DNA of 64,000 nucleotides from Halopseudomonas nanhaiensis (GCF_020025155.1 NZ_CP073751.1:806001-870000); one strand, 5' to 3'. Counted from the first letter of the stretch, positions 49,842 through 60,152 are shown. Notes: generated from the letters alone by a model not told the origin. Program-made: numbers and translations.

Positions 49842-52090
49842 GTGACAGCCTGGACCTGAGCATGGAAGGCGTTGAACGCCGCTCGTTATCTTCGTTTACC
49901 GAAGAAGCGTACCTCAATTATTCGATGTACGTGATCATGGACCGTGCGCTGCCGCACATCGGCGACGGACTCAAGCCGGTGCAGCGCCGCATCATCTACG
50001 CGATGAGCGAGCTGGGACTGTCGGCCACGTCCAAGCACAAGAAATCGGCGCGCACGGTCGGCGACGTGCTGGGCAAGTATCACCCGCATGGTGACTCCGC
50101 GTGCTATGAGGCAATGGTGTTGATGGCACAGCCTTTCTCCTACCGGTATCCGCTGGTGGACGGGCAGGGCAACTGGGGCGCCCCGGACGATCCCAAATCC
50201 TTCGCCGCCATGCGTTACACCGAAGCGCGACTGGCCCGCTACAGCGAGGTGCTGTTGAGCGAACTTGGGCAGGGCACGGTCGACTGGCAGCCGAACTTCG
50301 ACGGCACGATGGACGAACCGATGGTCCTGCCGGCGCGGCTGCCCAACCTACTGCTCAACGGCACCACCGGCATTGCCGTCGGCATGGCCACCGACGTCCC
50401 GCCGCATAACCTGCGCGAAGTCGCGGCGGCGTGCGTGAGGCTGCTGGACGATCCTGGCGCCGGACTGGACGAGCTCTGCGAACATATCCAGGGCCCGGAC
50501 TTTCCGACCGAGGCGGAGATCATCACTCCGCGGCAGGATCTGCTGAAGATGTACGCCACCGGCCGAGGGTCGGTACGTTGCCGCGCCGTCTGGATCAAGG
50601 AGGAAGGCGAGGTCGTCGTTACCGCGTTACCTCATCAGGTCTCCGGCTCGCGCATCCTCGAGCAGATCGCTGCGCAGATGCAGGCCAAGAAACTGCCGAT
50701 GGTCGCTGATCTGCGAGACGAGTCGGACCACGAAAACCCCACCCGGATCGTCATCGTCCCGCGCTCGAATCGGGTCGACCTCGAAGATCTGATGCAGCAC
50801 CTGTTCGCCACCACCGACCTGGAAACCAGCTACCGGGTCAACATCAACGTGATCGGGACGGATGGGCGGCCTGCAGTGAAGGATCTGCGCAGCCTGCTTG
50901 GCGAGTGGCTCGGATTCAGGGTCGGCACGGTACGACGCCGGCTGCAGTACCGGCTGGACAAGGTGCTGGCGCGGCTGCATCTGCTCGAAGGTTTGTTGAT
51001 CGCCTTTCTGAATATCGATGAAGTCATCCACATCATCCGCACCGAGGAAGAGCCGCGTGCCGAGCTGATGTCGCGCTTCGGCCTGACCGAGCTGCAGGCC
51101 GACTACATCCTTGATACGCGTCTGCGTCAATTGGCCCGCCTGGAGGAAATGAAGATCCGCGGCGAGCAGGACGCGCTCGCCGCGGAGCGGGACCAGTTGC
51201 AGAAGGTGCTCGGCAGCGAGAAGCTGTTGCGTAACAAGGTCCGGGACGAACTGATCGCCGACGCCGAGGCCTATGGCGACGCTCGCCGTTCACCGTTAGT
51301 GGAGCGTGCCGAAGCCCGGGCACTGTCCGAGACGGAGCTGGTGCCGAGCGAACCAATCACCGTGGTGCTGTCGGAGAAGGGCTGGGTGCGCGGCGCCAAG
51401 GGTCATGACGTGGATGGACCGGGCCTGTCGTACAAGGCTGGCGACAGCTTCCTCGGTCAATCGGCCGGGCGCACAAACCAGCAGGCGGTATTCATCGATT
51501 CGACCGGTCGCAGTTATTCCCTGCCGGCACATTCGCTGCCCTCTGCCAGGGGGCAGGGCGAGCCTCTGACCGGGCGCCTGAGTCCGCCGCCCGGGGCGAA
51601 GTTCGAAAGTGTGCTGGTGCCCGACGAGCAGGCGCTCTATCTGCTGGCTTCGGACGCGGGCTACGGCTTTGTGGTGCAGGGTTCTGACATGCTGGCGAAG
51701 AACAAGAATGGCAAGACGCTGCTGAACGTGCCGGAGGGCGGCCGCGTCATGGCGCCGCTGCCGATAGGTCAGCGTGAAAGTGATCAGGTTGTCGCACTGT
51801 CGAACGAGGGACGGCTACTGGTTTTCCCGGTGGCCGAGCTGCCGCAGTTGTCCAAGGGCAAGGGCAACAAGATTCTCTCGGTACCCTCTGCGCGCGTGCG
51901 TAGTCGCGAGGAATTCGTGTTGGCGCTGACTGTACTGCCCGAGAACGCCAACCTGGTGCTGAGTGCCGGAAAGCGTACCCTGACGCTCAAGCCATCCGAT
52001 CTGGAGCATTACCGCGGCGAGCGGGGCCGCCGCGGCAACAAGCTGCCGCGCGGCTTTCAAAAGGTCGATGCCATCAGCGTCGACAGTTGA
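49838..52090 (+). CDS. parC: ParC, topoisomerase IV subunit A
   Basis: DNA cleavage subunit of topoisomerase IV. The N-terminal breakage-reunion domain has the catalytic Tyr in [10 protein letters not shown] (near 127). The quinolone-resistance region reads [20 protein letters not shown], with the unmodified Ser and Glu at the positions usually mutated in resistance. A coiled-coil and a C-terminal beta-pinwheel domain (from about 500) complete the 750 residues. It overlaps the protease gene by four bases and ends at a hairpin shared with the convergent gene. Confidence 0.97.
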   Translation: MSDSLDLSMEGVERRSLSSFTEEAYLNYSMYVIMDRALPHIGDGLKPVQRRIIYAMSELGLSATSKHKKSARTVGDVLGKYHPHGDSACYEAMVLMAQPFSYRYPLVDGQGNWGAPDDPKSFAAMRYTEARLARYSEVLLSELGQGTVDWQPNFDGTMDEPMVLPARLPNLLLNGTTGIAVGMATDVPPHNLREVAAACVRLLDDPGAGLDELCEHIQGPDFPTEAEIITPRQDLLKMYATGRGSVRCRAVWIKEEGEVVVTALPHQVSGSRILEQIAAQMQAKKLPMVADLRDESDHENPTRIVIVPRSNRVDLEDLMQHLFATTDLETSYRVNINVIGTDGRPAVKDLRSLLGEWLGFRVGTVRRRLQYRLDKVLARLHLLEGLLIAFLNIDEVIHIIRTEEEPRAELMSRFGLTELQADYILDTRLRQLARLEEMKIRGEQDALAAERDQLQKVLGSEKLLRNKVRDELIADAEAYGDARRSPLVERAEARALSETELVPSEPITVVLSEKGWVRGAKGHDVDGPGLSYKAGDSFLGQSAGRTNQQAVFIDSTGRSYSLPAHSLPSARGQGEPLTGRLSPPPGAKFESVLVPDEQALYLLASDAGYGFVVQGSDMLAKNKNGKTLLNVPEGGRVMAPLPIGQRESDQVVALSNEGRLLVFPVAELPQLSKGKGNKILSVPSARVRSREEFVLALTVLPENANLVLSAGKRTLTLKPSDLEHYRGERGRRGNKLPRGFQKVDAISVDS

Positions 52091-52093
52091 TCC

Positions 52094-52108
52094 GGCAGGC
52101 GCCCTGCC
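52094..52108. terminator. compact hairpin between parC and the convergent gene
   Basis: Perfect 6-bp stem GGCAGG / CCTGCC with a CGC loop, four bases after the parC stop and abutting the stop of the minus-strand gene. No T-run on either strand, so it may only protect 3' ends. Confidence 0.45.
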
Positions 52109-53661
52109 TAGTCGGGGCGCTGACTGTACAGCTGGTTCAGATTGCGCTCGACAAGGGTCTGATAGGGCTCGTTGAGCCGCTCCACGCAGTAGGTGCCGGA
52201 CTGGCTCGCCAGCTTGCGTATCACCGCCCGGTCGCGGGTGGCGGGTTGGCCGGCGAGCTCGGCGTCCAGCAGCAGCAGGTTGCGACTGAACTGCAAAAGC
52301 TCAAGCATTCGCGCTGTCTCGTCCACATGGTCCTCGTCCGAAGCCGAGGCTGTTTCCTGACTCTGGTCGAGTGCAAGCTGCAGAAACAGGTTCACGCCGG
52401 TATCGGAGATGCTCACCTGGAGCTCATGGCCCAGCACCCGCAACAGCTCGCCACAGCTTAGTGCGCGGGTGAGCTCCTCGAAAGCGTCGTTTTCGTCCGG
52501 GCGGAAGGTCAGCACCGTCGTGCCGTCGTCCAGCACGCTCAGTTCACCGCCGTAGATTTCACTGGCCTGATGGACTTGTTGCCGGTAGCGCTCGAGTACT
52601 GCCATCAGACGGGGTCGAGGCAGGCGCCGTAGTCCTTCGAGGTTACCCAGCCTGACCGCAAGCATGCTTTGCAGAGCAGCCGGGGCGCTGTCTTCCGGCG
52701 CCTCGTCAGCCTCGGCGGTTCCTGCAAGTGCGGCGCTTTCGGCAAGCTGGTCACCGCCAGCAGCGAGCGACTGCGGCGAGGCGTCGTCGTCCGTTTCGTC
52801 TATGGTGCCGATGGCGCTGCCGCCGGGGCGATCCGCAGCGTCGTCAGCGGTCGGTTCACTTTCGATGGCGACTGCCGGAACGGTCTCGGTGATCAGCGGG
52901 ACGTCAGAGGTATCGACGACTTCGGCTTCGGCTTCCGATTCGGCTGGCTCAGGGGCCGGCGGTTCGGGCATATCGATGATCCGCCGCTCAGCGAGCCGAC
53001 GGGCGAGATCGCCCAGTTCATCCTTTCTGCTAGCGCCAGGCGCCGGTTGCTCCGCGTCGCCATGGTAGCGGCCGAGACCCACCAGTACGCTGCGCATGCG
53101 CAGCGCCAGCCGCCAGGCGACGAGGCCTGCCAGCAGCGCGATCGCGACGATACTGATGAGCAGCAGACGCAGCAGGTTGCGGCTCGGACCGGCCAGTGGC
53201 TCGGCAGCCAGACTCAGATGCAGTTGCCCGGTCACGGCGTCCTGATAATGAATCGCAGCGATAAATCTGCCCTGGCCGGGGGCCAGGCGATCGCCGGACG
53301 TGCGTTGTCCGGCCTCCGCCACCACGCGATTGTCCAGCGTGTAGACGGCGGCATGGGCGATGAGCGGGTTCTGGTCCCATTGCGCCAGGATGATGTTGAG
53401 ACTGAGATTGTCGTTGTCCGCCATCGGATCGGAAACCGACGCCGCCACCTGGCGGGCAAGCTCGCGACCGACGGCATCTGCCTGGGTGGCCATGTCCTGC
53501 TGGAGCTTTACATAGCCGAGGCCCAGCGACAGCGCGAACACCGCCATCAATGGCAGCACGGCAAGCAGTACCAGCGTGCCGGTCAGCCGTACACTCTTGC
53601 CTTTGAGCGACGCGTAGAAGCGGAGAAAGATATTGTCGGAAGCGGGTGATGAACGATTCAA
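52108..53661 (-). CDS. two-TM sensor-like protein upstream of serB
   Basis: 517 residues. A membrane helix at about 25-50 precedes a periplasmic domain (to about 160), then a second helix at about 163-185. A very acidic Ala/Glu/Asp-rich linker (about 220-340) leads to a C-terminal cytoplasmic domain beginning LAVRLGNLEGLRRLPRPRL. That domain contains EIYGGELSVLDDGTTVLTF, reminiscent of a degenerate nucleotidyl-cyclase fold. It is divergent from serB, a position shared with E. coli ytjB/smp. The start is probably the TTG at 53661; no ATG lies before the first helix. Function not established. Confidence 0.7.
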   Translation of the reverse strand: MNRSSPASDNIFLRFYASLKGKSVRLTGTLVLLAVLPLMAVFALSLGLGYVKLQQDMATQADAVGRELARQVAASVSDPMADNDNLSLNIILAQWDQNPLIAHAAVYTLDNRVVAEAGQRTSGDRLAPGQGRFIAAIHYQDAVTGQLHLSLAAEPLAGPSRNLLRLLLISIVAIALLAGLVAWRLALRMRSVLVGLGRYHGDAEQPAPGASRKDELGDLARRLAERRIIDMPEPPAPEPAESEAEAEVVDTSDVPLITETVPAVAIESEPTADDAADRPGGSAIGTIDETDDDASPQSLAAGGDQLAESAALAGTAEADEAPEDSAPAALQSMLAVRLGNLEGLRRLPRPRLMAVLERYRQQVHQASEIYGGELSVLDDGTTVLTFRPDENDAFEELTRALSCGELLRVLGHELQVSISDTGVNLFLQLALDQSQETASASDEDHVDETARMLELLQFSRNLLLLDAELAGQPATRDRAVIRKLASQSGTYCVERLNEPYQTLVERNLNQLYSQRPD

Positions 53662-53825
53662 GGGGCGACTCGGCGTTGATCTGTAGTGGGCTGCGCCCGG
53701 AAAAGCGCCGGCCGGAAAGCCTTGCAGTATAGCCCCTTCGCCATTGGGTAAAAAGGCGTGGCGCTGTAAGCGCGGCGCTATTTGCAGGTAGAATACGGCA
53801 CCTGATTAGCTGCTGGAGCCTCGTC

Positions 53826-55037
53826 TTGAACGAAATCGTCCTGATCAATATCACCGGTCCTGACCGGCCCGGCCTTACGGCAGCAATCACCGGAATTCTT
53901 GCGCGTGCCAATGTGAGGATTCTGGATATCGGGCAGGCCGTTATACATGACACGCTGTCGTTCGGAATTCTCGTGGAAATGGCAGGCGATACCGGCCTCT
54001 CCGACGTACTGAAGGATGTGCTATTCCGCGGCTACGAGCTCGATCAGCAGGTACGTTTTACTCCGGTCAGCCCGGAGGAATATGGCCGCTGGGTGACCGG
54101 TCAGGGCAAGCCGCGCCACATCGTCACGCTGCTGGCGCGCCGGATAACCGCCGAACATATCGCCCGGGTCAGCGAGATCACCGCGCGTTACGGTCTGAAT
54201 ATCGATCATATCGATCGGCTTTCCGGCCGGATACCCGAAGGTCTGCCCGCAGATCAGGGCAAGGGTTGTATCGAATTCTCCGTGCGCGGCGAGCCTGCCG
54301 ATCCGGCGGCCCTGCGTGCCGAGTTCCTGGCTATCGCCCAGGAACTCAATGTCGACATCGCCTTTCAGCAGGACAGCATATTCCGCCGCAATCGACGTCT
54401 GGTGGTGTTCGACATGGATTCGACGCTGATCGACGCCGAGGTCATCGACGAACTCGCCAAGGCCGCCGGCGTGGGTGACCAGGTCGCGGAAATTACCGAG
54501 CGCGCGATGCGGGGCGAACTGGACTTCAAGGCCAGCTTCCGCGAGCGGATGGCGTTGCTCAAGGGGCTGCCGGTGGATGTGCTCGAGGACATCGGTGCTG
54601 CGCTACGTTTGACCGAAGGCGCGGAGACGCTGATTGCCCAACTGCGCAGGCTTGGATACAAGACGGCGATCCTGTCCGGCGGTTTTGTGTACTTCGCCGA
54701 AAAGCTGCAGCAGCGGCTGGGTATCGACTATGTATTCGCCAACGCCCTGCCGGTAGTGGATGGACTGGTGACAGGTGAGGTGCAGGAGCCGATCGTGGAC
54801 GGTCAGCGCAAGGCTGACCTGTTGCGCGAGCTGGCTGCCCGGGAAGGCATCAGTCTGGAGCAGACGATCGCCGTAGGCGACGGCGCCAATGACCTGCCGA
54901 TGCTCGCCATCGCAGGATTGGGCGTTGCCTTTCGCGCCAAGCCATTGGTGAAGCAGTCCGCCAAACAGGCGATTTCCACGCTGGGCCTTGACGGCATTCT
55001 CTATCTACTGGGATTCCGCGACCGGGACGGGCACTAG
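53826..55037 (+). CDS. serB: SerB, phosphoserine phosphatase with ACT domains
   Basis: Last step of serine synthesis. The 403 residues comprise two ACT-like regulatory domains (about 1-180, starting VLINITGPDRPGLTAAITG) and a HAD phosphatase with the nucleophile in FDMDSTLIDAEVIDELA (near 197-213), the LSGGF motif and GDGANDLPML. TTG at 53826 is the start, with GGAG about 8 bases upstream; the N-terminus then matches Pseudomonas SerB exactly. The double-ACT form is typical of pseudomonads. It is convergent with fimX, with a 9-bp hairpin between. Confidence 0.95.
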   Translation: MNEIVLINITGPDRPGLTAAITGILARANVRILDIGQAVIHDTLSFGILVEMAGDTGLSDVLKDVLFRGYELDQQVRFTPVSPEEYGRWVTGQGKPRHIVTLLARRITAEHIARVSEITARYGLNIDHIDRLSGRIPEGLPADQGKGCIEFSVRGEPADPAALRAEFLAIAQELNVDIAFQQDSIFRRNRRLVVFDMDSTLIDAEVIDELAKAAGVGDQVAEITERAMRGELDFKASFRERMALLKGLPVDVLEDIGAALRLTEGAETLIAQLRRLGYKTAILSGGFVYFAEKLQQRLGIDYVFANALPVVDGLVTGEVQEPIVDGQRKADLLRELAAREGISLEQTIAVGDGANDLPMLAIAGLGVAFRAKPLVKQSAKQAISTLGLDGILYLLGFRDRDGH

Positions 55038-55043
55038 GCAACC

Positions 55044-55067
55044 TTTCCGCCGCTCAGTCGGCGGAAA
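55044..55067. terminator. bidirectional hairpin between serB and fimX
   Basis: Perfect 9-bp stem TTTCCGCCG / CGGCGGAAA with a 6-base loop that contains the fimX stop codon. It serves both convergent genes. The A/T ends of the stem give short T tracts on each strand. Confidence 0.65.
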
Positions 55068-57120
55068 AGTCGTAGTTCATGGTCTCGCTGGGGGCCTGCA
55101 GGTAATAGCCCTGAATGTAATTGACGCCGGCCTGCCACAGCGTAGGCATCATGGTCGCGCTGTCGACGAAGGGCACGATGGTCAGTTTTCCCTGGCCATG
55201 CAGTGTGGTGACCATTCCCTTGAGCGTCTCCACTGACTCAGGAGTGGAGAGATCGCGACTGAAGGATCCGTCGATCTTCACATAGTCCACATGCACATGC
55301 TTGAGCGATGCATAGGGGTTGAGCGCGCACCCGAAGTGGCTGAGCGACACCTTGCAATGGATGGCGCGCAACGCTTCGGTGAACGCCTTGGCCTGCTTGA
55401 GGTACGTGTTCACGTCGGCGTCATTGAACTGGAAGATCAGCGCGTCCATGGGCAGGCGCGCTTCCTTGAGGACTGTCGAAATCCAGGGAATCAGATCCAG
55501 ATCCTGCAGACTCGCGCTGTTCAGGTTGAGGATCAGTCGCGTGTCTGCGTTGGTCACCCGGTGTGCAGCGAGCTGCTTGACCGTCGTACTGATGAGCCAT
55601 TTGTCCAGATCGCCTGCCATGCCCGCATCGAGGGCAGCCGGAAGGTAATCGCCAGCCGGCACTTCCTCGCCCTGACTGTTCAGTAGACGCAGATAGACTT
55701 CATATTGCGCCGAGTTGTCGCCCCGCAGACTGATCACCGGCTGATACTGCAGCTTGAACGCGTTGGTTTCCAGCGTGTGGCTGATCAATGCGATCAGATT
55801 GCCGCGGTTGGCCTGATGGGCCAGCTCCTCCAGCGGATTGAACACCTTGATGGCATTTCCGCCTGCCTGGGAGATCTGGTCGGCCAGGCGATGACTGCGG
55901 TCAAGTGCAAGACTTGGATCAGGGTTGGTTTCGCTGAGCGTGGAGACGCCCATGCTGACGGTGACCTGAACGGTGCGACCATTGGCTTCGAACAGATTGG
56001 CCTCGATCTGCTTGCGTAGCGTTTCCAGCAGGTCGGCGACGCCATCCGGTTCCTTGCCGGCGAGCAATACCGTGCAGGCATCGTCACCAAAGCGCGCCAT
56101 GAGCGTGCCTTCGGCAAAGTAGCGTTTCAGCGTGTCGGCAATGTCGGCCAGGATCATGTCGGCGCCGCCGATACCGATCTCCGCCTGGAGGCTGTTGAAC
56201 GAATCGATGCTGACATACACCAGCGTGCTCGGTTGGCCCTGGCGCACGACCGCCTCGCTGACCGACTCAAGCTGCTCCTGGAAATAGGCTCGGTTGAACA
56301 GGCCGGTGACCAGATCCTGCCTGGCCATTTCCTTGAGTTTTTCCTCGAACTCGGCGCTGGCCGTCTCCGCGCGGATGACGACCTGCGTGCAGGGCTCGCC
56401 ATCGTAGCTGGCGGGAGAGAACGCCAGCATGATGGGAAATTCTTTGCCCTCGACGTCTACCGCGCTGCAGCGCATTTCGTTCTGCTCGCCGCGGTCGATG
56501 TAATGACGGAGGAAGTCCTTGAATGCGACCTGATCCTTGGCGGCAATCAGGCCCACCATGGGCTCGGCGGCAAGATCGTCGGGATCAGCGTAGCCGAAGA
56601 GCCGGATATAGGAGCGGTTGGCATAGATGTGCATGCCGTCGTGGACGTAGGCGATGGCATCCACCGAGCTGTCGAGCAACAGCTGACAGCGCTTTTCGGT
56701 CTCGCGCAGTGTCTGTTCGGCAATGCGCCGCTGACGACGCGCTTCGAGATTGGCCAGTTCACGTTTGGCAACCAGTACCAGAGCCGCATCGGAATCGGCG
56801 GGGATCGCGTCCTGCATGCCGTTGCGCATTGCTTCGACACGGGTCTGTGTGTCCGCCTGGGGCGTCAGCAGTATGAAAGGGATATCACGTTCCTGACCAA
56901 TGATGTGCGCCGCTTCGGCCGCGCTCATCACGCTGGTTTCCGGCACGGCCAGACATAGATCCCAGGTCTGCTGCAATGATTCATGCAGGTCTTCGACCGA
57001 TGTGATGCGATGGGCGCGAGTGGCCTTGCCGGCGTTTCGCAGTACGCTGACCAGGCGCTCGGCATTGTTCTGCGAGTCGTCGAGAATCAGCAGCCTGATA
57101 GCATTATTGTCTGTGCCCAT
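55054..57120 (-). CDS. fimX: FimX, c-di-GMP-binding regulator of type IV pili
   Basis: Polar regulator of twitching motility that binds c-di-GMP but makes and degrades little or none. The 688 residues form a receiver-like domain (1-125), a PAS domain (about 145-255), GGDEF (about 280-420) and EAL (about 440-688). Both enzymatic motifs are degenerate: the GGDEF site reads RFGDDACTV, and the EAL site reads YEVYLRLL. This matches FimX, a known dual-degenerate protein. It lies beside a PilZ-like gene; PilZ proteins and PilB are known FimX partners. ATG at 57120 has GGAAGA just upstream. Confidence 0.92.
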   Translation of the reverse strand: MGTDNNAIRLLILDDSQNNAERLVSVLRNAGKATRAHRITSVEDLHESLQQTWDLCLAVPETSVMSAAEAAHIIGQERDIPFILLTPQADTQTRVEAMRNGMQDAIPADSDAALVLVAKRELANLEARRQRRIAEQTLRETEKRCQLLLDSSVDAIAYVHDGMHIYANRSYIRLFGYADPDDLAAEPMVGLIAAKDQVAFKDFLRHYIDRGEQNEMRCSAVDVEGKEFPIMLAFSPASYDGEPCTQVVIRAETASAEFEEKLKEMARQDLVTGLFNRAYFQEQLESVSEAVVRQGQPSTLVYVSIDSFNSLQAEIGIGGADMILADIADTLKRYFAEGTLMARFGDDACTVLLAGKEPDGVADLLETLRKQIEANLFEANGRTVQVTVSMGVSTLSETNPDPSLALDRSHRLADQISQAGGNAIKVFNPLEELAHQANRGNLIALISHTLETNAFKLQYQPVISLRGDNSAQYEVYLRLLNSQGEEVPAGDYLPAALDAGMAGDLDKWLISTTVKQLAAHRVTNADTRLILNLNSASLQDLDLIPWISTVLKEARLPMDALIFQFNDADVNTYLKQAKAFTEALRAIHCKVSLSHFGCALNPYASLKHVHVDYVKIDGSFSRDLSTPESVETLKGMVTTLHGQGKLTIVPFVDSATMMPTLWQAGVNYIQGYYLQAPSETMNYDFSAD

Positions 57121-57173
57121 TGTCTTCCGCGCTGAGGGCGGCTATGCCCTGAATCCTATGCAGGTCTCTGAAT

Positions 57174-58964
57174 TTACAGAGACTTCCACAGTGAGTCAAA
57201 GTCATCTTCACTGCTCTTGGTATAGGAGATAGTGCCGTCTTCGTTTTTCGGTTTTTCGTCCTGCACCTGCTCAAGCAGGCGGTATTCGAACTGGCTGAAG
57301 CTCCCCGTAGCGGCGACCCGGTCAACCAGCTGGCCGCGCATTTCCTTTCCGGCCTGCAGCAGCATGACCTTGCTATGGACCTGGAACGACAGTCGCGGCG
57401 TGATCAGCGTCGCCGGCCGATCGATGGCTGACACTTCCGGCAGCATGAGCGCCCGCAGCCACTGGCTGGGCTGTTCGGTCTTGCGCAGCAGTTTGACGGC
57501 GCAGGGCGTGCAGTGCGGTGCGATCAGCTCGATGCCCATTTGCGTCCCGCCCCCGCGTACCTGACGAATCCAGCGGACCACTGCCAGCGACCAGTCGTGT
57601 TCGTTGTCTTCCTGGACGCCAAGCAGCTCGCCGGCCTGAAGCTGTTTCGGCACGTCCTTCGGCCAGGTCAGGCAGAAGCCGCCCGGGCTGTGGTTGACGA
57701 TCGGCAGCACATGGATCGGGTAGTTTTCGTCGTCTTCTTCGCTCTCGGCCTCGCCGGGCAGCGTCTTGTAATCAATCTGCTCGACACCGGATGGCGACCA
57801 GTCGAGCGACTTGTCGCCATCGAAGGCGCTGCCCCAGGCATCCTGGCGCGCCCGCTGAGCTGCGTCGGAAAACGGATTGAGCTCGTGTTCATCGGCATCG
57901 ATCATTCTGGCAAAGCTTACCCGGGCGATGCGGAAGTGCGTTGCACTCATGCCGATGCTGATCTTGAGCTGACCCCGGCCGGGCACACGATTGAACGTGC
58001 GCTCGGCCAGATCACCCCAGGACTGACTGACATGCTGCAGCAGCTCAATGCCGAATCCGTCAGGGACTCGGAAGCCACCCCGGGCTTCGGTGCCGTTGAG
58101 CATGAATTCCTTGATGCTGTCGACCAGTCGCTGCGTATCCAGGCCGATGCTCTGGCTCAGGTCTTCGTCGCGGATCAACGAACGATACCGCGGCGGGCAA
58201 TCCATGTCCGGATTGATGATGAACAGGGCACGCTGATCCTCGGGGTCGACCAGTTCGGCCAGCTTGCTCCAGTCTTCGAGCGTGGCGAACAGTTTGCCCA
58301 TCGCGCTCTGACGCATCTGGTTGGGCCGTGCGGCGCCCATCAGCAAGGCCACGATGTAACATTGTTCGATGGTCAGCTGACCGTTGGCGGCACTCTCACT
58401 GTCGCTCACCGGCTGCTTGTGCAGGTTGCGGTTGACTGCCAGTTGATAGAGATGATGCAGCTCTAGCCATATGCCGTCGGCCACCGGGCAGTAGAGCTGG
58501 TAGGCGCGCAGCAGCGGACCGCACAATCCACGCATGGCGCGCTGGATGGCGAGCGTCGTGAGGCTGGCGTGATCCCGCGAGCGAATGCTGCGCTCCTGAA
58601 GAACCACGATCTTGTAGCCGTTGGCCAGATGGTTCTGCAGTGCCTGCGACAGATTGGCAACCTTGCGCGGCTTGTCCTCCAGGACGATCGACTGCCCGAG
58701 GTAGTATCGCGAGAGGGCGGTGCATACGTAGTGCACTTCCGGACGGATGCGCTCGAGCATCGCCAGGCGCTTGTCCGGGGCGATGCTGAGCTGGTTCAGC
58801 TCGATCAGTCCCTGATAGAGCTGACGTGCGGTCTCGCCAATGTTTGCCTTCGGCAGGTTGGACAGCCATTGGGCTATGCCTTTCTCGCTGGACTCGGCAA
58901 AGCTGAGAGCGGTGAGCGTTTGTTGCGGTATGCGCAGGGTCAATCTTTGCTGTGTGCTATCCAT
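57174..58964 (-). CDS. PA4958-like protein with probable PilZ-type domain
   Basis: 596 residues, mostly helical through the first 300 (CYIVALLMGAARPNQMRQSAMGKL; ALFIINPDMDCPPRY), then a C-terminal half with beta-rich stretches. PIVNHSPGGFCLTWP (near 415-430) resembles the second PilZ motif (D/NxSxxG), but I see no clear RxxxR, so c-di-GMP binding is uncertain. It lies immediately upstream of fimX on the same strand, 53 bases apart, and both are probably cotranscribed. A role in pilus or c-di-GMP signalling is inferred from context. Confidence 0.75.
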   Translation of the reverse strand: MDSTQQRLTLRIPQQTLTALSFAESSEKGIAQWLSNLPKANIGETARQLYQGLIELNQLSIAPDKRLAMLERIRPEVHYVCTALSRYYLGQSIVLEDKPRKVANLSQALQNHLANGYKIVVLQERSIRSRDHASLTTLAIQRAMRGLCGPLLRAYQLYCPVADGIWLELHHLYQLAVNRNLHKQPVSDSESAANGQLTIEQCYIVALLMGAARPNQMRQSAMGKLFATLEDWSKLAELVDPEDQRALFIINPDMDCPPRYRSLIRDEDLSQSIGLDTQRLVDSIKEFMLNGTEARGGFRVPDGFGIELLQHVSQSWGDLAERTFNRVPGRGQLKISIGMSATHFRIARVSFARMIDADEHELNPFSDAAQRARQDAWGSAFDGDKSLDWSPSGVEQIDYKTLPGEAESEEDDENYPIHVLPIVNHSPGGFCLTWPKDVPKQLQAGELLGVQEDNEHDWSLAVVRWIRQVRGGGTQMGIELIAPHCTPCAVKLLRKTEQPSQWLRALMLPEVSAIDRPATLITPRLSFQVHSKVMLLQAGKEMRGQLVDRVAATGSFSQFEYRLLEQVQDEKPKNEDGTISYTKSSEDDFDSLWKSL

Positions 58965-59108
58965 AACAGTCGTATCCGATGCAAGCGGTTCAGGCCGTCC
59001 CGTGCGTTACGGGGTCCAGCGGGCCGGAGTCCATGCCGTCACTCTAGCAGCAAAGTCCCTGGCTGGGTAAGCAGAGTTTCCTACCCTGCAGACCCTGGAG
59101 AAAGGTGT

Positions 59109-60152
59109 TCAATCAAGCGATACGGGCTGGTCTGCGAGCAGCGAAACCGGGAGCGGAACCTTCCCCGATTCGCCGGCTACCTCGCGTACGAGCCGGGGTA
59201 CCAGAAAGCCTGGCAGGCGGGTCATCATGCGGCCTACCAGTGCGATCGCCTGATCATCGGGTACATGGAAATGCCGCGCGCCGCGCACCTGATCGAGAAC
59301 GTGCAAATAATAGGGCAAAATGCCATGATCGCCTAGGCTCTCGCTTAACGCTATCTGTTCGGTCAGCGTATCGTTCACTCCGCGCAGCAGTACGGCCTGG
59401 TTGAGCAGCGTGACCCCGGCTCTGCGCAGCCGATGCACCGCCTCGGCCACCTCCCCATCCAGCTCGTTGGCATGATTGCAGTGCAGCACCATGGTAACCG
59501 GCAGCCGCGTGCCACATAGCGCCTCCAACATGTCCGGCGTAACCCGCTGCGGTATGACGATCGGAAGGCGCGTATGCACCCGTAACCGGCGGACATGGCC
59601 GATGGAAGCGATCTCCCGGGTCAGCCAGGCGAGTCTCCGGTCGTTGGCGGCGAGTGGATCCCCGCCGCTGTAGATGACTTCGGCGATGCTCTGGTCATTG
59701 CGGATGTAATCCAGCGCGTCCTGCCATTCGCTGGTGCTCAATGCATTCTCCGCATAGGGAAAATGCCGGCGGAAGCAATACCGGCAGTTCACCGCGCAGC
59801 CGGCGCTGACCACCAGCAGCAGCCTGCCGTGGTATTTGTGAATGATCCCTGGCCGCGCATTGGCGTGCTGCTCGCCGAGGGGGTCGAGCACGTAGCCGGG
59901 CTGTTCGACGAGCTCTTCTCCGATGGGAAGCACCTGGCGCAGAAGCGGGTCGTCCGGATCTCCACGGCGCATACGCGCCAGATAGGGTTCGGGCACTCTC
60001 AGCGCGAAGTCCCTCGCAGCCGCAAGCGCCGCGGGCAGCAGCTCCTGACTCAGACCCAGCCGACGCAGCAGCTCTGCCGGCTCGGTAATGCTGCCGGCAA
60101 GCAGGGATTGCCAGCTGACAGACTCAACAGGCGCTGAAGATACATGTATCAT
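59109..60152 (-). CDS. epmB: EpmB (YjeK), EF-P lysine 2,3-aminomutase
   Basis: Radical SAM enzyme that converts alpha-lysine to beta-lysine for EF-P modification. The cluster-binding motif CAVNCRYCFRRHFPY (CxxxCxxC) is near residues 108-122, with YSGGDPLA and PLPVSLLADQPVSLD at the ends of the domain. I chose the ATG at 60152 (MIHVSSAPVESVSWQSLL), giving 347 residues, close to E. coli EpmB (342). An ATG at 60170 is possible; the longer frame to 60521 would run into efp and is rejected. It is divergent from efp. Confidence 0.94.
   Translation of the reverse strand: MIHVSSAPVESVSWQSLLAGSITEPAELLRRLGLSQELLPAALAAARDFALRVPEPYLARMRRGDPDDPLLRQVLPIGEELVEQPGYVLDPLGEQHANARPGIIHKYHGRLLLVVSAGCAVNCRYCFRRHFPYAENALSTSEWQDALDYIRNDQSIAEVIYSGGDPLAANDRRLAWLTREIASIGHVRRLRVHTRLPIVIPQRVTPDMLEALCGTRLPVTMVLHCNHANELDGEVAEAVHRLRRAGVTLLNQAVLLRGVNDTLTEQIALSESLGDHGILPYYLHVLDQVRGARHFHVPDDQAIALVGRMMTRLPGFLVPRLVREVAGESGKVPLPVSLLADQPVSLD

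Noticed and set aside
49838-52090. Quinolone-resistance changes in ParC
   Set aside because: The region [15 protein letters not shown] keeps the usual susceptible Ser and Glu.
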